15,088 nt of DNA from JAIRTY01 sp050257395 (GTDB lineage: Bacteria; Actinomycetota; Actinomycetes; Streptosporangiales; Streptosporangiaceae). Made by a program: the position numbers and the translations under genes. The first letter of the stretch is position 1. Each line of letters starts with the position of its first letter. Below, in pieces: positions 6,341-13,070 of the stretch. The notes under the pieces are model-generated. The model worked only from the letters and a program-made list of their open reading frames with translations, was not told the DNA's origin and ran no database searches. The stretch is taken from the NCBI GenBank assembly GCA_050257395.1, contig JBLMWU010000241.1, positions 1 to 15,088 of the forward strand, written 5' to 3'.

Positions 6341-6354
6341 GAGAACACGTTCTA
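6341..6354 (-). promoter_or_regulatory. Putative KstR-binding site upstream of the MFS gene
   Basis: GAGAACACGTTCTA matches the mycobacterial KstR consensus TnnAACnnGTTnnA at all but the first base. Read toward the MFS gene it is TAGAACGTGTTCTC, identical at 13 of 14 bases to the site before fadE26. It overlaps the stop codon of the upstream SDR gene. KstR is a TetR-family repressor released by cholesterol-derived CoA thioesters. The consensus is from established work; binding here is inferred. Confidence 0.65.
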
Positions 6355-7146
6355 GTCATGAGCGGCGGGCGGCGGCGCCTGGGCCGCGCCGAGGTAGGCG
6401 GGCACCTCCCCGCCGCCGTGCACCAGCAGCGCGGCCCCGCTGACGTAGCCGGCCAGCGGCGAGGCGAGGAACAGGCACGCGTCCGCGACATCGCCCGGGG
6501 TGGCCATCCGGCCCATCGGGATCGTCAGGCCGATCGCCGCCTGCGCGCTGTCGTCGCCGTAGTGCGTGGCCGCCCCGGCGTCGGTCGCGACCGGCCCGGC
6601 CACCACGGTGTTCACCCGGACCTTCGGCGCCCACTCGACCGCCAGGGTGGCCGCGAGGTGGTGCAGGCCGGCCTTGGCCGCGGCGTAGGCGGCCGCCCCC
6701 GGCGAGGGCCGCACCCCGCTGACGCTGCCGATCATGATGATCGACCCGCCGCCGTCCTGGTCCTGCATGACCGCGTTGGCGCTCTGGGCGACGTGCAGCG
6801 GCCCGGTCAGGTTCAGCTCGATGATCCTGGCGTGCAGCCGGGGCGAGGCGGCGGCCGCGGCGACCTGCGGGCCGCCGCCCGCGTTGTTCACCACCACGTC
6901 CACCCGCCCGAACCGCTCCGCGGCCGCGCCGATCAGCCGCTGCGCCTGGTCCGGGTCCCGCACGTCGGCCCGGGTGAACACGGCGGCCCGCCCGCCTGCG
7001 GCGGGCAGCTCCCCGGGCGGCTCGCCGCGCCCGCACACCAGCACGTCCGCCCCGGCGTCCAGGAAGGCCCGCGCGATCCCGGCCCCGATGCCCCGGGTGC
7101 CGCCGGTGATGACCACGGCCCGGCCCGCGTAGTCGATGGCACGCAT
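6352..7146 (-). CDS. SDR-family dehydrogenase divergent from echA20 (Rv3549c position)
   Basis: A 264-residue short-chain dehydrogenase with TGGTRGIG (14-21), NNAG (87-90), catalytic Ser141, Tyr154 and Lys158, and a C-terminal LLVHGGGEVP motif. Its divergent position against echA20 matches Rv3549c of M. tuberculosis, an SDR of the KstR2 regulon. The family also includes IpdF, the 5-oxo reductase acting on HIP-CoA, and sequence alone does not decide between them. A role in redox steps on HIP-derived CoA thioesters is likely. The ATG at 7146 is chosen because TAGCAT (complement of 7154-7159) lies 7 nt upstream at leaderless spacing and the Rossmann motif then begins at a normal distance. The upstream TTG at 7173 would run through the KstR2 box. 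Confidence 0.9.
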   Translation of the reverse strand: MRAIDYAGRAVVITGGTRGIGAGIARAFLDAGADVLVCGRGEPPGELPAAGGRAAVFTRADVRDPDQAQRLIGAAAERFGRVDVVVNNAGGGPQVAAAAASPRLHARIIELNLTGPLHVAQSANAVMQDQDGGGSIIMIGSVSGVRPSPGAAAYAAAKAGLHHLAATLAVEWAPKVRVNTVVAGPVATDAGAATHYGDDSAQAAIGLTIPMGRMATPGDVADACLFLASPLAGYVSGAALLVHGGGEVPAYLGAAQAPPPAAHD

Positions 7147-7153
7147 GGGCCCG

Positions 7154-7159
7154 ATGCTA
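7154..7159 (-). promoter_or_regulatory. -10 element of the SDR gene (leaderless)
   Basis: TAGCAT on the - strand, 7 nt before ATG 7146, fits TANNNT at leaderless spacing. No good -35 is seen. It lies 14 bp from the KstR2-like box. Confidence 0.45.
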
Positions 7160-7172
7160 GGCTCCCGGACCA

Positions 7173-7186
7173 AGCAAGCGCTAGGT
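7173..7186 (+). promoter_or_regulatory. Putative KstR2-binding site in the SDR/echA20 divergent promoter
   Basis: AGCAAGCGCTAGGT matches the KstR2 palindrome AnCAAGnnCTTGnT at 9 of 10 fixed positions (A replaces one T in the right half). It overlaps the -10 of echA20 (TAGGTT, 7182-7187) and is close to the -10 of the divergent SDR gene, so one repressor could shut both. KstR2 responds to HIP-CoA in mycobacteria and controls these same genes there. Confidence 0.7.
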
Positions 7187-7187
7187 T
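7182..7187 (+). promoter_or_regulatory. -10 element of the echA20-ipdABC operon (leaderless)
   Basis: TAGGTT, then 6 nt, then ATG at 7194. This spacing would start the transcript at the A of the start codon. No Shine-Dalgarno precedes this ATG, consistent with a leaderless mRNA. The KstR2-like box covers five of its six bases. Confidence 0.55.
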
Positions 7188-7193
7188 ATAGAT

Positions 7194-7937
7194 ATGAGCA
7201 TCGAGGTGCGCACCAGCGACGGTGTCGCTGAGGTCGTCATCGACTTCCCGCCGGTGAACGCGCTGCCGGTGCAGGGCTGGTTCGACCTGGCCAGCGCGGT
7301 CACCGCGGCAGGCGCCGACCCGCAGGTGCGGGCCGTGGTCCTGGCCGCCGAGGGCCGCGGCTTCTGCGCTGGCGTGGACATCAAGGAGATGCAGCGTACG
7401 CCCGGCCACGACGCCCTGGTAGGCGCCAACCGGGGCTGCTTCGCCGCGTTCGCCGCCGTCTACGACTGCGAGGTCCCGGTGATCGCCGCGGTGCAGGGGT
7501 TCTGCCTGGGCGGCGGCGTCGGCCTGGCCGGCAACGCCGACATCGTCATCGCCGCCGACGACGCCACCTTCGGGCTGCCCGAGGTGGACCGGGGCGCCCT
7601 CGGCGCCGCCACCCACCTGGCCCGGCTGGTGCCGCAGCCGCTCATGCGCGCCATGGTGTACACCTGCAAGCCCGCCACCGCCCAGCAGCTGCACGGCTTC
7701 GGCACTGTGCTGGACGTGGTGCCGGCCGCGGATCTGCGGACGGCCGCCCGGGCACTGGCCGCTGAGATCGCCGCGAAGGACCCCACCATCATCCGGGCCG
7801 CCAAGGCGTCCCTCAACGGCATCGACCCGGTGGACGTCAAGCGCTCCTACCGGTACGAGCAGGGCTTCACCTTCGAACTCAACCTCACCGGGGTCTCCGA
7901 CGCCGCCCGCGACGCGTTCGTGGAGGGCAAGCGATGA
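7194..7937 (+). CDS. echA20: EchA20, ring D-opening crotonase-family hydrolase
   Basis: A 247-residue crotonase-family protein, the same length as I recall for M. tuberculosis EchA20 (Rv3550), and followed by ipdA-ipdB-ipdC as there. EchA20 hydrolyses ring D of the bicyclic HIEC-CoA to give COCHEA-CoA in the cytoplasm. The oxyanion-hole segments are GFCAGVDIKEM (about 56-66) and GFCLGGGVGLAG (102-113). Glu130 in FGLPEVDRG sits where classical enoyl-CoA hydratases have their second glutamate, while the first glutamate is replaced by Gly110. This argues against ordinary hydratase chemistry. The ATG at 7194 is at leaderless spacing from TAGGTT. The stop overlaps the ipdA start (ATGA), with a Shine-Dalgarno for ipdA at 7922-7927. 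Confidence 0.92.
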   Translation: MSIEVRTSDGVAEVVIDFPPVNALPVQGWFDLASAVTAAGADPQVRAVVLAAEGRGFCAGVDIKEMQRTPGHDALVGANRGCFAAFAAVYDCEVPVIAAVQGFCLGGGVGLAGNADIVIAADDATFGLPEVDRGALGAATHLARLVPQPLMRAMVYTCKPATAQQLHGFGTVLDVVPAADLRTAARALAAEIAAKDPTIIRAAKASLNGIDPVDVKRSYRYEQGFTFELNLTGVSDAARDAFVEGKR

Positions 7938-8800
7938 GCGTCATGACCCCGGACGAGGTCGCCGCCGAGCTGCGCTCGGGCATGACCATCGGGATCGGCG
8001 GCTGGGGGTCGCGGCGCAAGCCGATGGCGCTGGTCCGCGCCATCCTGCGCACGGACGTGCGCGACCTCACGGTGGTCTCCTACGGCGGGCCGGACGTCGG
8101 GCTGCTGATCGCGGGCGGCCACGTGCGCCGGGTGGTCACCGGCTTCGTGTCGCTGGACTCGATCCCGCTGGAGCCGCACTTCCGGCTGGCCCGCCAGCGC
8201 GGCGCGGTCGAGCTGACCGAGGTGGACGAGGGCATGCTCTACTGGGGCCTGCTCGCCGCCGCGCACCGGCTGCCGTTCCTGCCGATCCGCGCCGGGCTGG
8301 GCTCGGACGTGCTGCGGGTCAACCCGGACCTGCGCACGATCCGCTCCCCCTACGCCGACGGCGAGGAACTCGTGGCCATGCCGGCGCTGCGGCTCGACGT
8401 GGCGCTGGTCCACCTGAACCGGGCCGACGCCGCGGGGAACGGCCAGTATCTCGGGCCCGACCCCTACTTCGACGACCTGTACTGCCTGGCGGCCGAGCGC
8501 GCGTTCATGTCCTGCGAGCGGATCGTGCCCACCGCCAGCCTGCTGGACTCCGGGCCGCCGCAGAGCCTGCTGATCAACCGGGCCATGGTGCACGGGGTGG
8601 CGGAGACCCCGGACGGCGCGCACTTCACCAGCTGCGTGCCGGACTATGACCGCGACGAGGCGTTCCAGGCCCACTACGCGGCCGTCGCCGCCGACCCGGA
8701 GGCCTGGCAGCGGTTCCGGGCCGGCTACCTGGACGGCGACGAGGCCAGCTACGCCAAGGCCGTGCAGCGGTTCCGCGACGACCGGGAGGTGGCACCGTGA
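7934..8800 (+). CDS. ipdA: IpdA, alpha subunit of the COCHEA-CoA ring C hydrolase
   Basis: A 288-residue class I CoA-transferase-like protein. The segments SGMTIGIGGWGSRRKPMALV (15-34), FVSLDS (71-76), LPFLPIRAGLGSDV and ALRLDVALVHLNRADAAGN match IpdA (Rv3551). IpdA and IpdB form a heterotetramer that is not a transferase. It hydrolyses the cyclohexenone ring of COCHEA-CoA (steroid ring C) to a linear methyl-oxo-octanedioyl-CoA (MOODA-CoA). Glu99 in VDEGML is the likely equivalent of the glutamate (Glu105) reported as essential in IpdA; this alignment is by eye. The ATG overlaps the echA20 stop, and GGAGGG (7922-7927) gives a good ribosome binding site. The stop overlaps the ipdB GTG start (GTGA), so the subunits are translationally coupled. 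Confidence 0.94.
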   Translation: MSVMTPDEVAAELRSGMTIGIGGWGSRRKPMALVRAILRTDVRDLTVVSYGGPDVGLLIAGGHVRRVVTGFVSLDSIPLEPHFRLARQRGAVELTEVDEGMLYWGLLAAAHRLPFLPIRAGLGSDVLRVNPDLRTIRSPYADGEELVAMPALRLDVALVHLNRADAAGNGQYLGPDPYFDDLYCLAAERAFMSCERIVPTASLLDSGPPQSLLINRAMVHGVAETPDGAHFTSCVPDYDRDEAFQAHYAAVAADPEAWQRFRAGYLDGDEASYAKAVQRFRDDREVAP

Positions 8801-9570
8801 GCGGCGGGCGTGTGGGTGCCAGCCAGGGCGAGGCCACCCTGGCCGAGGTCTGCGTGACCGCGTGCGCGGACGCCTGGCGCGGCGACGGCGCCATCCTGGC
8901 CAGCCCGATGGGCCTGATCCCCACCCTGGGCGCCCGGCTGGCGCAGCTCACCTTCGAACCCGGCCTGCTGCTGTCCGACGGGCAGGCCTTCCTGCTGGCC
9001 GCGGGCGAGGGCGGCGCGGACCGGCCGGTCGAGGGCTGGCTGCCCTACCGGTCGGTGTTCACGATGGTGGCCGCTGGCCGCCGGCACGTGATGATGGGCG
9101 CGTCCCAGCTCGACCGGTACGGCAACCAGAACATCTCCTGCATCGGCGACTGGGCCCGGCCCAAGGCGCAGCTGCTGGGGGTGCGCGGCGCGCCGGGCAA
9201 CACCATCAACCACCCGACCAGCTACTGGGTGCCGCGGCACTCGCCCCGGGTATTCGTCGAGCAGGTGGACATGGCCAGCGGCATCGGCTACGACCGGGCG
9301 GCGGATCTCGGCCCGGAGGCAGCCCGCTTCCACGAGGTGCGGGTGGTGGTGACCAACCTGGCGGTGCTGGACTTCGCCACCGGCGACCACAGCATGCGGC
9401 TCCGCTCGGCCCACCCCGGGGTGGACGCCGCCGACGTGACCGCGGCGACCGGGTTCCCGCTGGCCATGCCGGACGAGGTGCCGGTCACCCGGCAGCCGTC
9501 AGCGGACGAGCTGATACTGATCCGCGAGGTGCTCGATCCGGCCGGGCAGCGGGACCGGGAGGTCAGGTGA
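8797..9570 (+). CDS. ipdB: IpdB, beta subunit of the COCHEA-CoA ring C hydrolase
   Basis: A 257-residue class I CoA-transferase beta-like subunit, close in length to mycobacterial IpdB (about 250). The motifs GDGAILASPMGLIPTLGARLA (29-49), EGWLPYRSVFTMVAAGRRHV (79-98), GASQLDRYGNQNIS (101-114) and APGNTINHPTSYWVPRHSPR (132-151) are characteristic. With IpdA it makes the ring-cleaving hydrolase, each subunit being needed for the active site at the interface. The GTG start at 8797 overlaps the ipdA stop and is preceded by GGGAGG (8784-8789) with 7-nt spacing. The stop overlaps the GTG of ipdC. Confidence 0.94.
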   Translation: MSGGRVGASQGEATLAEVCVTACADAWRGDGAILASPMGLIPTLGARLAQLTFEPGLLLSDGQAFLLAAGEGGADRPVEGWLPYRSVFTMVAAGRRHVMMGASQLDRYGNQNISCIGDWARPKAQLLGVRGAPGNTINHPTSYWVPRHSPRVFVEQVDMASGIGYDRAADLGPEAARFHEVRVVVTNLAVLDFATGDHSMRLRSAHPGVDAADVTAATGFPLAMPDEVPVTRQPSADELILIREVLDPAGQRDREVR

Positions 9571-10655
9571 TCCGCACCCGGCTGACCGAACTGCTGGGCA
9601 TCGAGTGCCCGATCGTCCAGTCGGGGATGGGCTTCGTGTCCGGCGCCCGGCTGGCCTCCGCCACGTCGGCGGCCGGCGGGCTGGGCGTCATCGCGTCGGC
9701 GACGATGGACACCGCGCAGCTCCGTTCGGCTATCAAGGAAGTTCAGGCACGAACCTCCGCGCCATTCGGGGTGAACCTGCGCGCCGACGCCCCGGACGCC
9801 GCCGAGCGGGTGGACCTGATCGTCGAAGAGCGGGTGCCGGTCGCGTCGTTCGCCCTCGCCCCCCGGCAGGAGCTGATCGCCCGGCTGCGGGACGCCGGGG
9901 TGGTCACCATCGCCTCGGTCGGCGCGCGCCGGCACGCGGAGAAGGTCGCAGCCTGGGGCATCGACGCGGTGATCGCCACCGGCGGCGAAGGCGGCGGGCA
10001 CACCGGCGCGGTGCCGACCAGTCTGCTCATCCCGCAGATCACCGCCGCGGTGGACATCCCGGTCATCGCGGCTGGCGGGTTCTACGACGGCCGCGGCCTG
10101 GCCGCGGCGCTCGCCTACGGCGCTGCGGGCATCGCCATGGGCACCCGGTTCCTGCTGACCAGCGACAGCCCGGTGGCCGACGCGGTCAAGCAGGTGTACC
10201 TGGGCAGTGACCTGGCGGGCACGGTGGTCACCACCCGGGTGGACGGGGTGCCGCACCGGGTGCTGCGCACCCCGCTGGTGGACCGGCTGGAGCGGGCGGG
10301 CCGCATCAGCGGGCTGGTGCGGTCGGCCCGCAACGCGCGGCGGTTCCGCGCGCTGTCCGGGACGTCCTGGCCAGACCTGCTCCGCGAGGGCCGGGCCATG
10401 CGCCGCAGCACCGGGCTGACCTGGGCGCAGGTGCTGATGGCCGCGAACACCCCGATGCTGCTGCGGGCCGCCATGGTAGACGGCCGCCCGGACCTCGGGC
10501 TCATGTCAGCCGGCCAGGTGACCGGCCTGATCGATGACCTGCCCTCGTGCGCGGAACTGATCAGCCGCATCATGGCCGAAGCCGAGGAGCGGCTGGCCGC
10601 CCTCGGCGCGCTCACCGGCCCGGCCCCAGGCGTCACACCCGCTCAAGGATCGTGA
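9567..10655 (+). CDS. ipdC: IpdC, nitronate monooxygenase-like flavin oxidoreductase of HIP-CoA breakdown
   Basis: A 362-residue TIM-barrel flavoprotein of the nitronate monooxygenase/2-nitropropane dioxygenase-like class. CPIVQSGMG (14-22) is the first strand and flavin contact. TGGEGGGHTG (138-147) carries His145, the class's conserved histidine. PVIAAGGFYDGRGLAAAL (165-182) and GIAMGTRFL (188-196) form the FMN phosphate site. As Rv3553 (IpdC) in mycobacteria it acts on a hydroxylated HIP-CoA intermediate before ring D opening; its precise reaction is less settled than that of IpdAB. Start GTG 9567 overlaps the ipdB stop, with GGGAGG at 9557-9562. Its last 23 nt overlap the 3' end of the convergent thiolase gene. 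Confidence 0.92.
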   Translation: MIRTRLTELLGIECPIVQSGMGFVSGARLASATSAAGGLGVIASATMDTAQLRSAIKEVQARTSAPFGVNLRADAPDAAERVDLIVEERVPVASFALAPRQELIARLRDAGVVTIASVGARRHAEKVAAWGIDAVIATGGEGGGHTGAVPTSLLIPQITAAVDIPVIAAGGFYDGRGLAAALAYGAAGIAMGTRFLLTSDSPVADAVKQVYLGSDLAGTVVTTRVDGVPHRVLRTPLVDRLERAGRISGLVRSARNARRFRALSGTSWPDLLREGRAMRRSTGLTWAQVLMAANTPMLLRAAMVDGRPDLGLMSAGQVTGLIDDLPSCAELISRIMAEAEERLAALGALTGPAPGVTPAQGS

Positions 10656-11784
10656 CGTTGGCCTGGCCGCCGCCCTCGCACATGGTGACCATGCCGTAGC
10701 GGCCGCCGGTGCGCTGCAGGCTGTGCACCAGGGTGGTCAGCAGCCGGGCGCCGGTCGCGCCCAGCGGGTGCCCGAGCGCGATCGCGCCGCCGCAGGTGTT
10801 GACCCGGGCCAGGTCGGCCCCGGTCTCCCGCTGCCAGGCCAGCACCACCGAGGCGAACGCCTCGTTGATCTCGACCAGGCTGATGTCGTCCAGGGACAGG
10901 CCGGTGCGGCGCAGCGCGTGCCCGGTCGCGGCGATCGGCGCGGTGAGCATCATCACCGGGTCGTCGCCGCGGGCCGACACGTGGTGGATCCGGGCCAGCG
11001 GGCGCAGCCCGTGCTCGCGCACCGCGCCGGCGGAGGCGACCAGCACGGCGGCTGCGGCGTCGGCGATCTGGCTGGACAGCGCGGCGGTGGTCACGCCGCC
11101 TTCGCGCAGCGGCGCCAGGCCGGCCATCCGCTCCAGCGAGGTGTCCCGGCGCGGGCACTCGTCGGTGCTCACCTCCCCGTAGGGGACGATCTCGGGCCCG
11201 AACAGCCCGCCGTCGATGGCCGCGACCGCCCGCTCGTGACTGGCCAGGGCGAACTCCTCCATCTCGGCCCGGCTGATCGCCCACTTCTCCGCGATCATGT
11301 CGGCGGAGCGGAACTGGGAGATCTCCTGCTCGCCGTACCGGGCCCGCCAGCCTTCCGATCCGCTGAACGGGTCGGCGAACCCGTAGGCCTGCCCGGCCAG
11401 CATGGCCGCTGAAATCGGGATCTGGCTCATGTTCTGCACGCCGCCCGCCACCACCAGGTCCGCGGTGCCGCTGAGCACGGCCTGCGCCGCGAACGTCACG
11501 GCCTGCTGGGAGGAGCCGCACTGCCGGTCCACGGTCACCCCTGGCACCGTCTCCGGCAGGCCCGCCGCCAGCCAGGCGGTCCGGGCGATGTCCCCGGCCT
11601 GCGGGCCGATGGTGTCCACGCACCCGAACACGACGTCGTCCACGTCCGCCGGGTCCACCCCGGTCCGCGCCATCAGCGCGCGCAGCACGTGCGCGCCGAG
11701 GTCGGCGGGGTGGACGGCGGCCAGGCCGCCGCCGCGGCGGCCCACCGGGGTGCGGACAGCATCGACCACGAACGCCTCGGCCAC
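10633..11784 (-). CDS. fadA6: FadA6, acetyl-CoA acetyltransferase/thiolase of ring-derived acyl-CoA
   Basis: A 383-residue thiolase very close to my recollection of mycobacterial FadA6 (Rv3556c): EAFVVDAVRTPVG, VDRQCGSSQQA, AGGVQNMSQIPIS and RYGEQEISQFR. It is clearly less like the side-chain thiolase FadA5. The active-site residues are present: Cys89 (nucleophile), Asn307 in EINEAF, His339 in GGAIALGHPLG and Cys369 in MCEGGG. It should carry out CoA-dependent cleavage in the beta-oxidation of the linear product made by IpdAB. One deviation is SSQIADAAAAVL, where the family usually has SDGAAAV. GTG 11784 has a good Shine-Dalgarno (GAGAGGGG, complement of about 11790-11797). It diverges from fadE26 over 113 nt containing a KstR box and overlaps ipdC tail to tail. 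Confidence 0.93.
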   Translation of the reverse strand: MAEAFVVDAVRTPVGRRGGGLAAVHPADLGAHVLRALMARTGVDPADVDDVVFGCVDTIGPQAGDIARTAWLAAGLPETVPGVTVDRQCGSSQQAVTFAAQAVLSGTADLVVAGGVQNMSQIPISAAMLAGQAYGFADPFSGSEGWRARYGEQEISQFRSADMIAEKWAISRAEMEEFALASHERAVAAIDGGLFGPEIVPYGEVSTDECPRRDTSLERMAGLAPLREGGVTTAALSSQIADAAAAVLVASAGAVREHGLRPLARIHHVSARGDDPVMMLTAPIAATGHALRRTGLSLDDISLVEINEAFASVVLAWQRETGADLARVNTCGGAIALGHPLGATGARLLTTLVHSLQRTGGRYGMVTMCEGGGQANVTILERV

Positions 11785-11834
11785 GCGGGTCCCCTCTCGG
11801 TTCGTCAGCCCTGCCGCCAGCCAGCCCGGGCGGC

Positions 11835-11863
11835 TAGACTGCGCGTAGAACGTGTTCTAGTTT
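11835..11863 (+). promoter_or_regulatory. fadE26-fadE27 promoter (-35/-10)
   Basis: TAGACT (11835-11840), a 17-nt spacer and TAGTTT (11858-11863) make a plausible sigma-70-type promoter, placing the transcript start near 11870 and leaving a leader of about 28 nt. The KstR palindrome fills the spacer and enters the -10, a classic arrangement for repression. Confidence 0.5.
11846..11859 (+). promoter_or_regulatory. KstR-binding site (perfect consensus) between fadA6 and fadE26
   Basis: TAGAACGTGTTCTA matches TnnAACnnGTTnnA at every fixed position, and apart from its two central bases is a fully symmetrical palindrome. fadE26-fadE27 belong to the KstR regulon in mycobacteria, which supports function. 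Whether the divergent fadA6 is also controlled from here cannot be read directly. Confidence 0.82.
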
Positions 11864-11897
11864 AGCCCCATCATTCCAGCGGGCACGGGAAGGCCGG

Positions 11898-13067
11898 ATG
11901 CACCTCACCTACACGCCTGAGCAGGAACAGCTGCGGCAGCGACTGCAGGCCTACTTCGCCGGCCTGATGACCCCGGACGTCCGCGCTGGCCTGCAGGGCG
12001 GCGACTACGGGGACGGGGACACCTACAAGGAGGTCGTCCGGCAGCTCGGCCGGGACGGCTGGCTGGTGCTGAGCTGGCCGGAAGAGTACGGCGGCCAGGG
12101 CGCCCCGCTGATCGAGCAGCTCATCTTCCTGGACGAGGCGGCGATCGCCGGCGTGCCGGTCCCGTTCCTCACCCTGAACACGGTCGGCCCGACGATCATG
12201 CAGTACGGCACGGCCGGGCAGAAGGCGTTCTACCTGCCCCGGATCGCCGCGGGCGACCTGCACTTCTCGATCGGCTACTCCGAGCCGGAGGCCGGCACCG
12301 ACCTGGCGTCGCTGCGCACCCGCGCGGTGCGTGACGGCGGCGAGTACGTCATCAACGGCCAGAAGATGTGGACCAGCCTCATCGAGCACGCGGACTACGT
12401 ATGGCTGGCCTGCCGCACCGACCCCGAGGCGGTCCGGCACCGGGGCCTGTCCATCATCATCGTCCCGACCAGCTCCCCCGGGTTCTCCTGGACGCCAGTG
12501 CGCACCGTCGCGGGCCCGACGACCAGCGCCACCTACTACTCCGACGTCCGGGTGCCGGTCAGCGCCCTGGTCGGCGAGGAGAACCGGGGCTGGGCGCTGA
12601 TCACCAACCAGCTCAACCACGAGCGGGTGGCCCTCACCTCGGCCGCGCCGGTCCAGCTGGCGCTGCGCGAGGTGTCCGAATGGGCCCGCGCCACCAAGCT
12701 GGCCAGCGGCCAGCGGGTCATCGACGCGGAATGGGTGCAGCTCAACCTGGCCCGGGTGCACGCCAAGGTGGAGTTCCTCAAGCTGGTCAACTGGCGGATC
12801 GCCACCCAGGCGGCCGCGCTCGGGCCGGCCGCGGCGTCGGCCACCAAGGTCTTCGGCACCGAGTTCGCCACCGAGGCCTACCGGCTGCTGATGGAGGTGC
12901 TCGGCGCGAACGCGCAGGTGCGCGACGGCGCCGGGGCGGTGCTGGCCGGGCGGATCGAGCGGATGCACCGCTCGGCGCTGATCCTGACCTTCGGCGGCGG
13001 CACCAACGAAGTGCAGCGGGACATCATCGCCGCGGCCGCCCTCGGGCTGCCCATCTCCCGGAGATAG
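11898..13067 (+). CDS. fadE26: FadE26 (ChsE4), alpha subunit of steroid side-chain acyl-CoA dehydrogenase
   Basis: A 389-residue acyl-CoA dehydrogenase closely matching mycobacterial FadE26 (about 400 aa). Matching segments are TYTPEQEQLRQRLQAYFAGLMTP, GRDGWLVLSWPEEYGGQG (51-68), DLHFSIGYSEPEAGTDLASL (120-139), VINGQKMWTS (151-160), YYSDVRVPV and FGGGTNEVQRDII. With FadE27 it forms the alpha2-beta2 enzyme ChsE4-ChsE5, which introduces a double bond into the CoA thioester of the cholesterol side chain. Glu242 in NQLNHERVAL lies where the catalytic base of ChsE4 (Glu247) is reported. ATG 11898 follows a purine-rich GGGAAGG. A perfect KstR box precedes the gene. fadE27 starts 3 nt after the stop. 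Confidence 0.94.
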   Translation: MHLTYTPEQEQLRQRLQAYFAGLMTPDVRAGLQGGDYGDGDTYKEVVRQLGRDGWLVLSWPEEYGGQGAPLIEQLIFLDEAAIAGVPVPFLTLNTVGPTIMQYGTAGQKAFYLPRIAAGDLHFSIGYSEPEAGTDLASLRTRAVRDGGEYVINGQKMWTSLIEHADYVWLACRTDPEAVRHRGLSIIIVPTSSPGFSWTPVRTVAGPTTSATYYSDVRVPVSALVGEENRGWALITNQLNHERVALTSAAPVQLALREVSEWARATKLASGQRVIDAEWVQLNLARVHAKVEFLKLVNWRIATQAAALGPAAASATKVFGTEFATEAYRLLMEVLGANAQVRDGAGAVLAGRIERMHRSALILTFGGGTNEVQRDIIAAAALGLPISRR

Positions 13068-13070
13068 GAC

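Noticed and set aside
4843..6348. 501-codon open frame on the - strand across the second MFS gene
   Set aside because: Frame-shifted shadow of the MFS gene with Arg/Gly/His-rich low-complexity product.
7147..7173. Upstream TTG start for the divergent SDR gene
   Set aside because: It would translate through the promoter and KstR2 box and add nine residues before a normal SDR N-terminus. ATG 7146 is at leaderless spacing.
7170..7183. Alternative KstR2 alignment ACCAAGCAAGCGCT
   Set aside because: Only the left half matches the consensus; the frame three bases to the right matches 9 of 10 fixed positions.
8646..10655. Long open frame that would fuse an Arg-rich N-terminus to IpdC
   Set aside because: The first part is out of frame with ipdA and ipdB and has no motif. 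IpdC starts naturally at GTG 9567 with a Shine-Dalgarno and a stop/start overlap.
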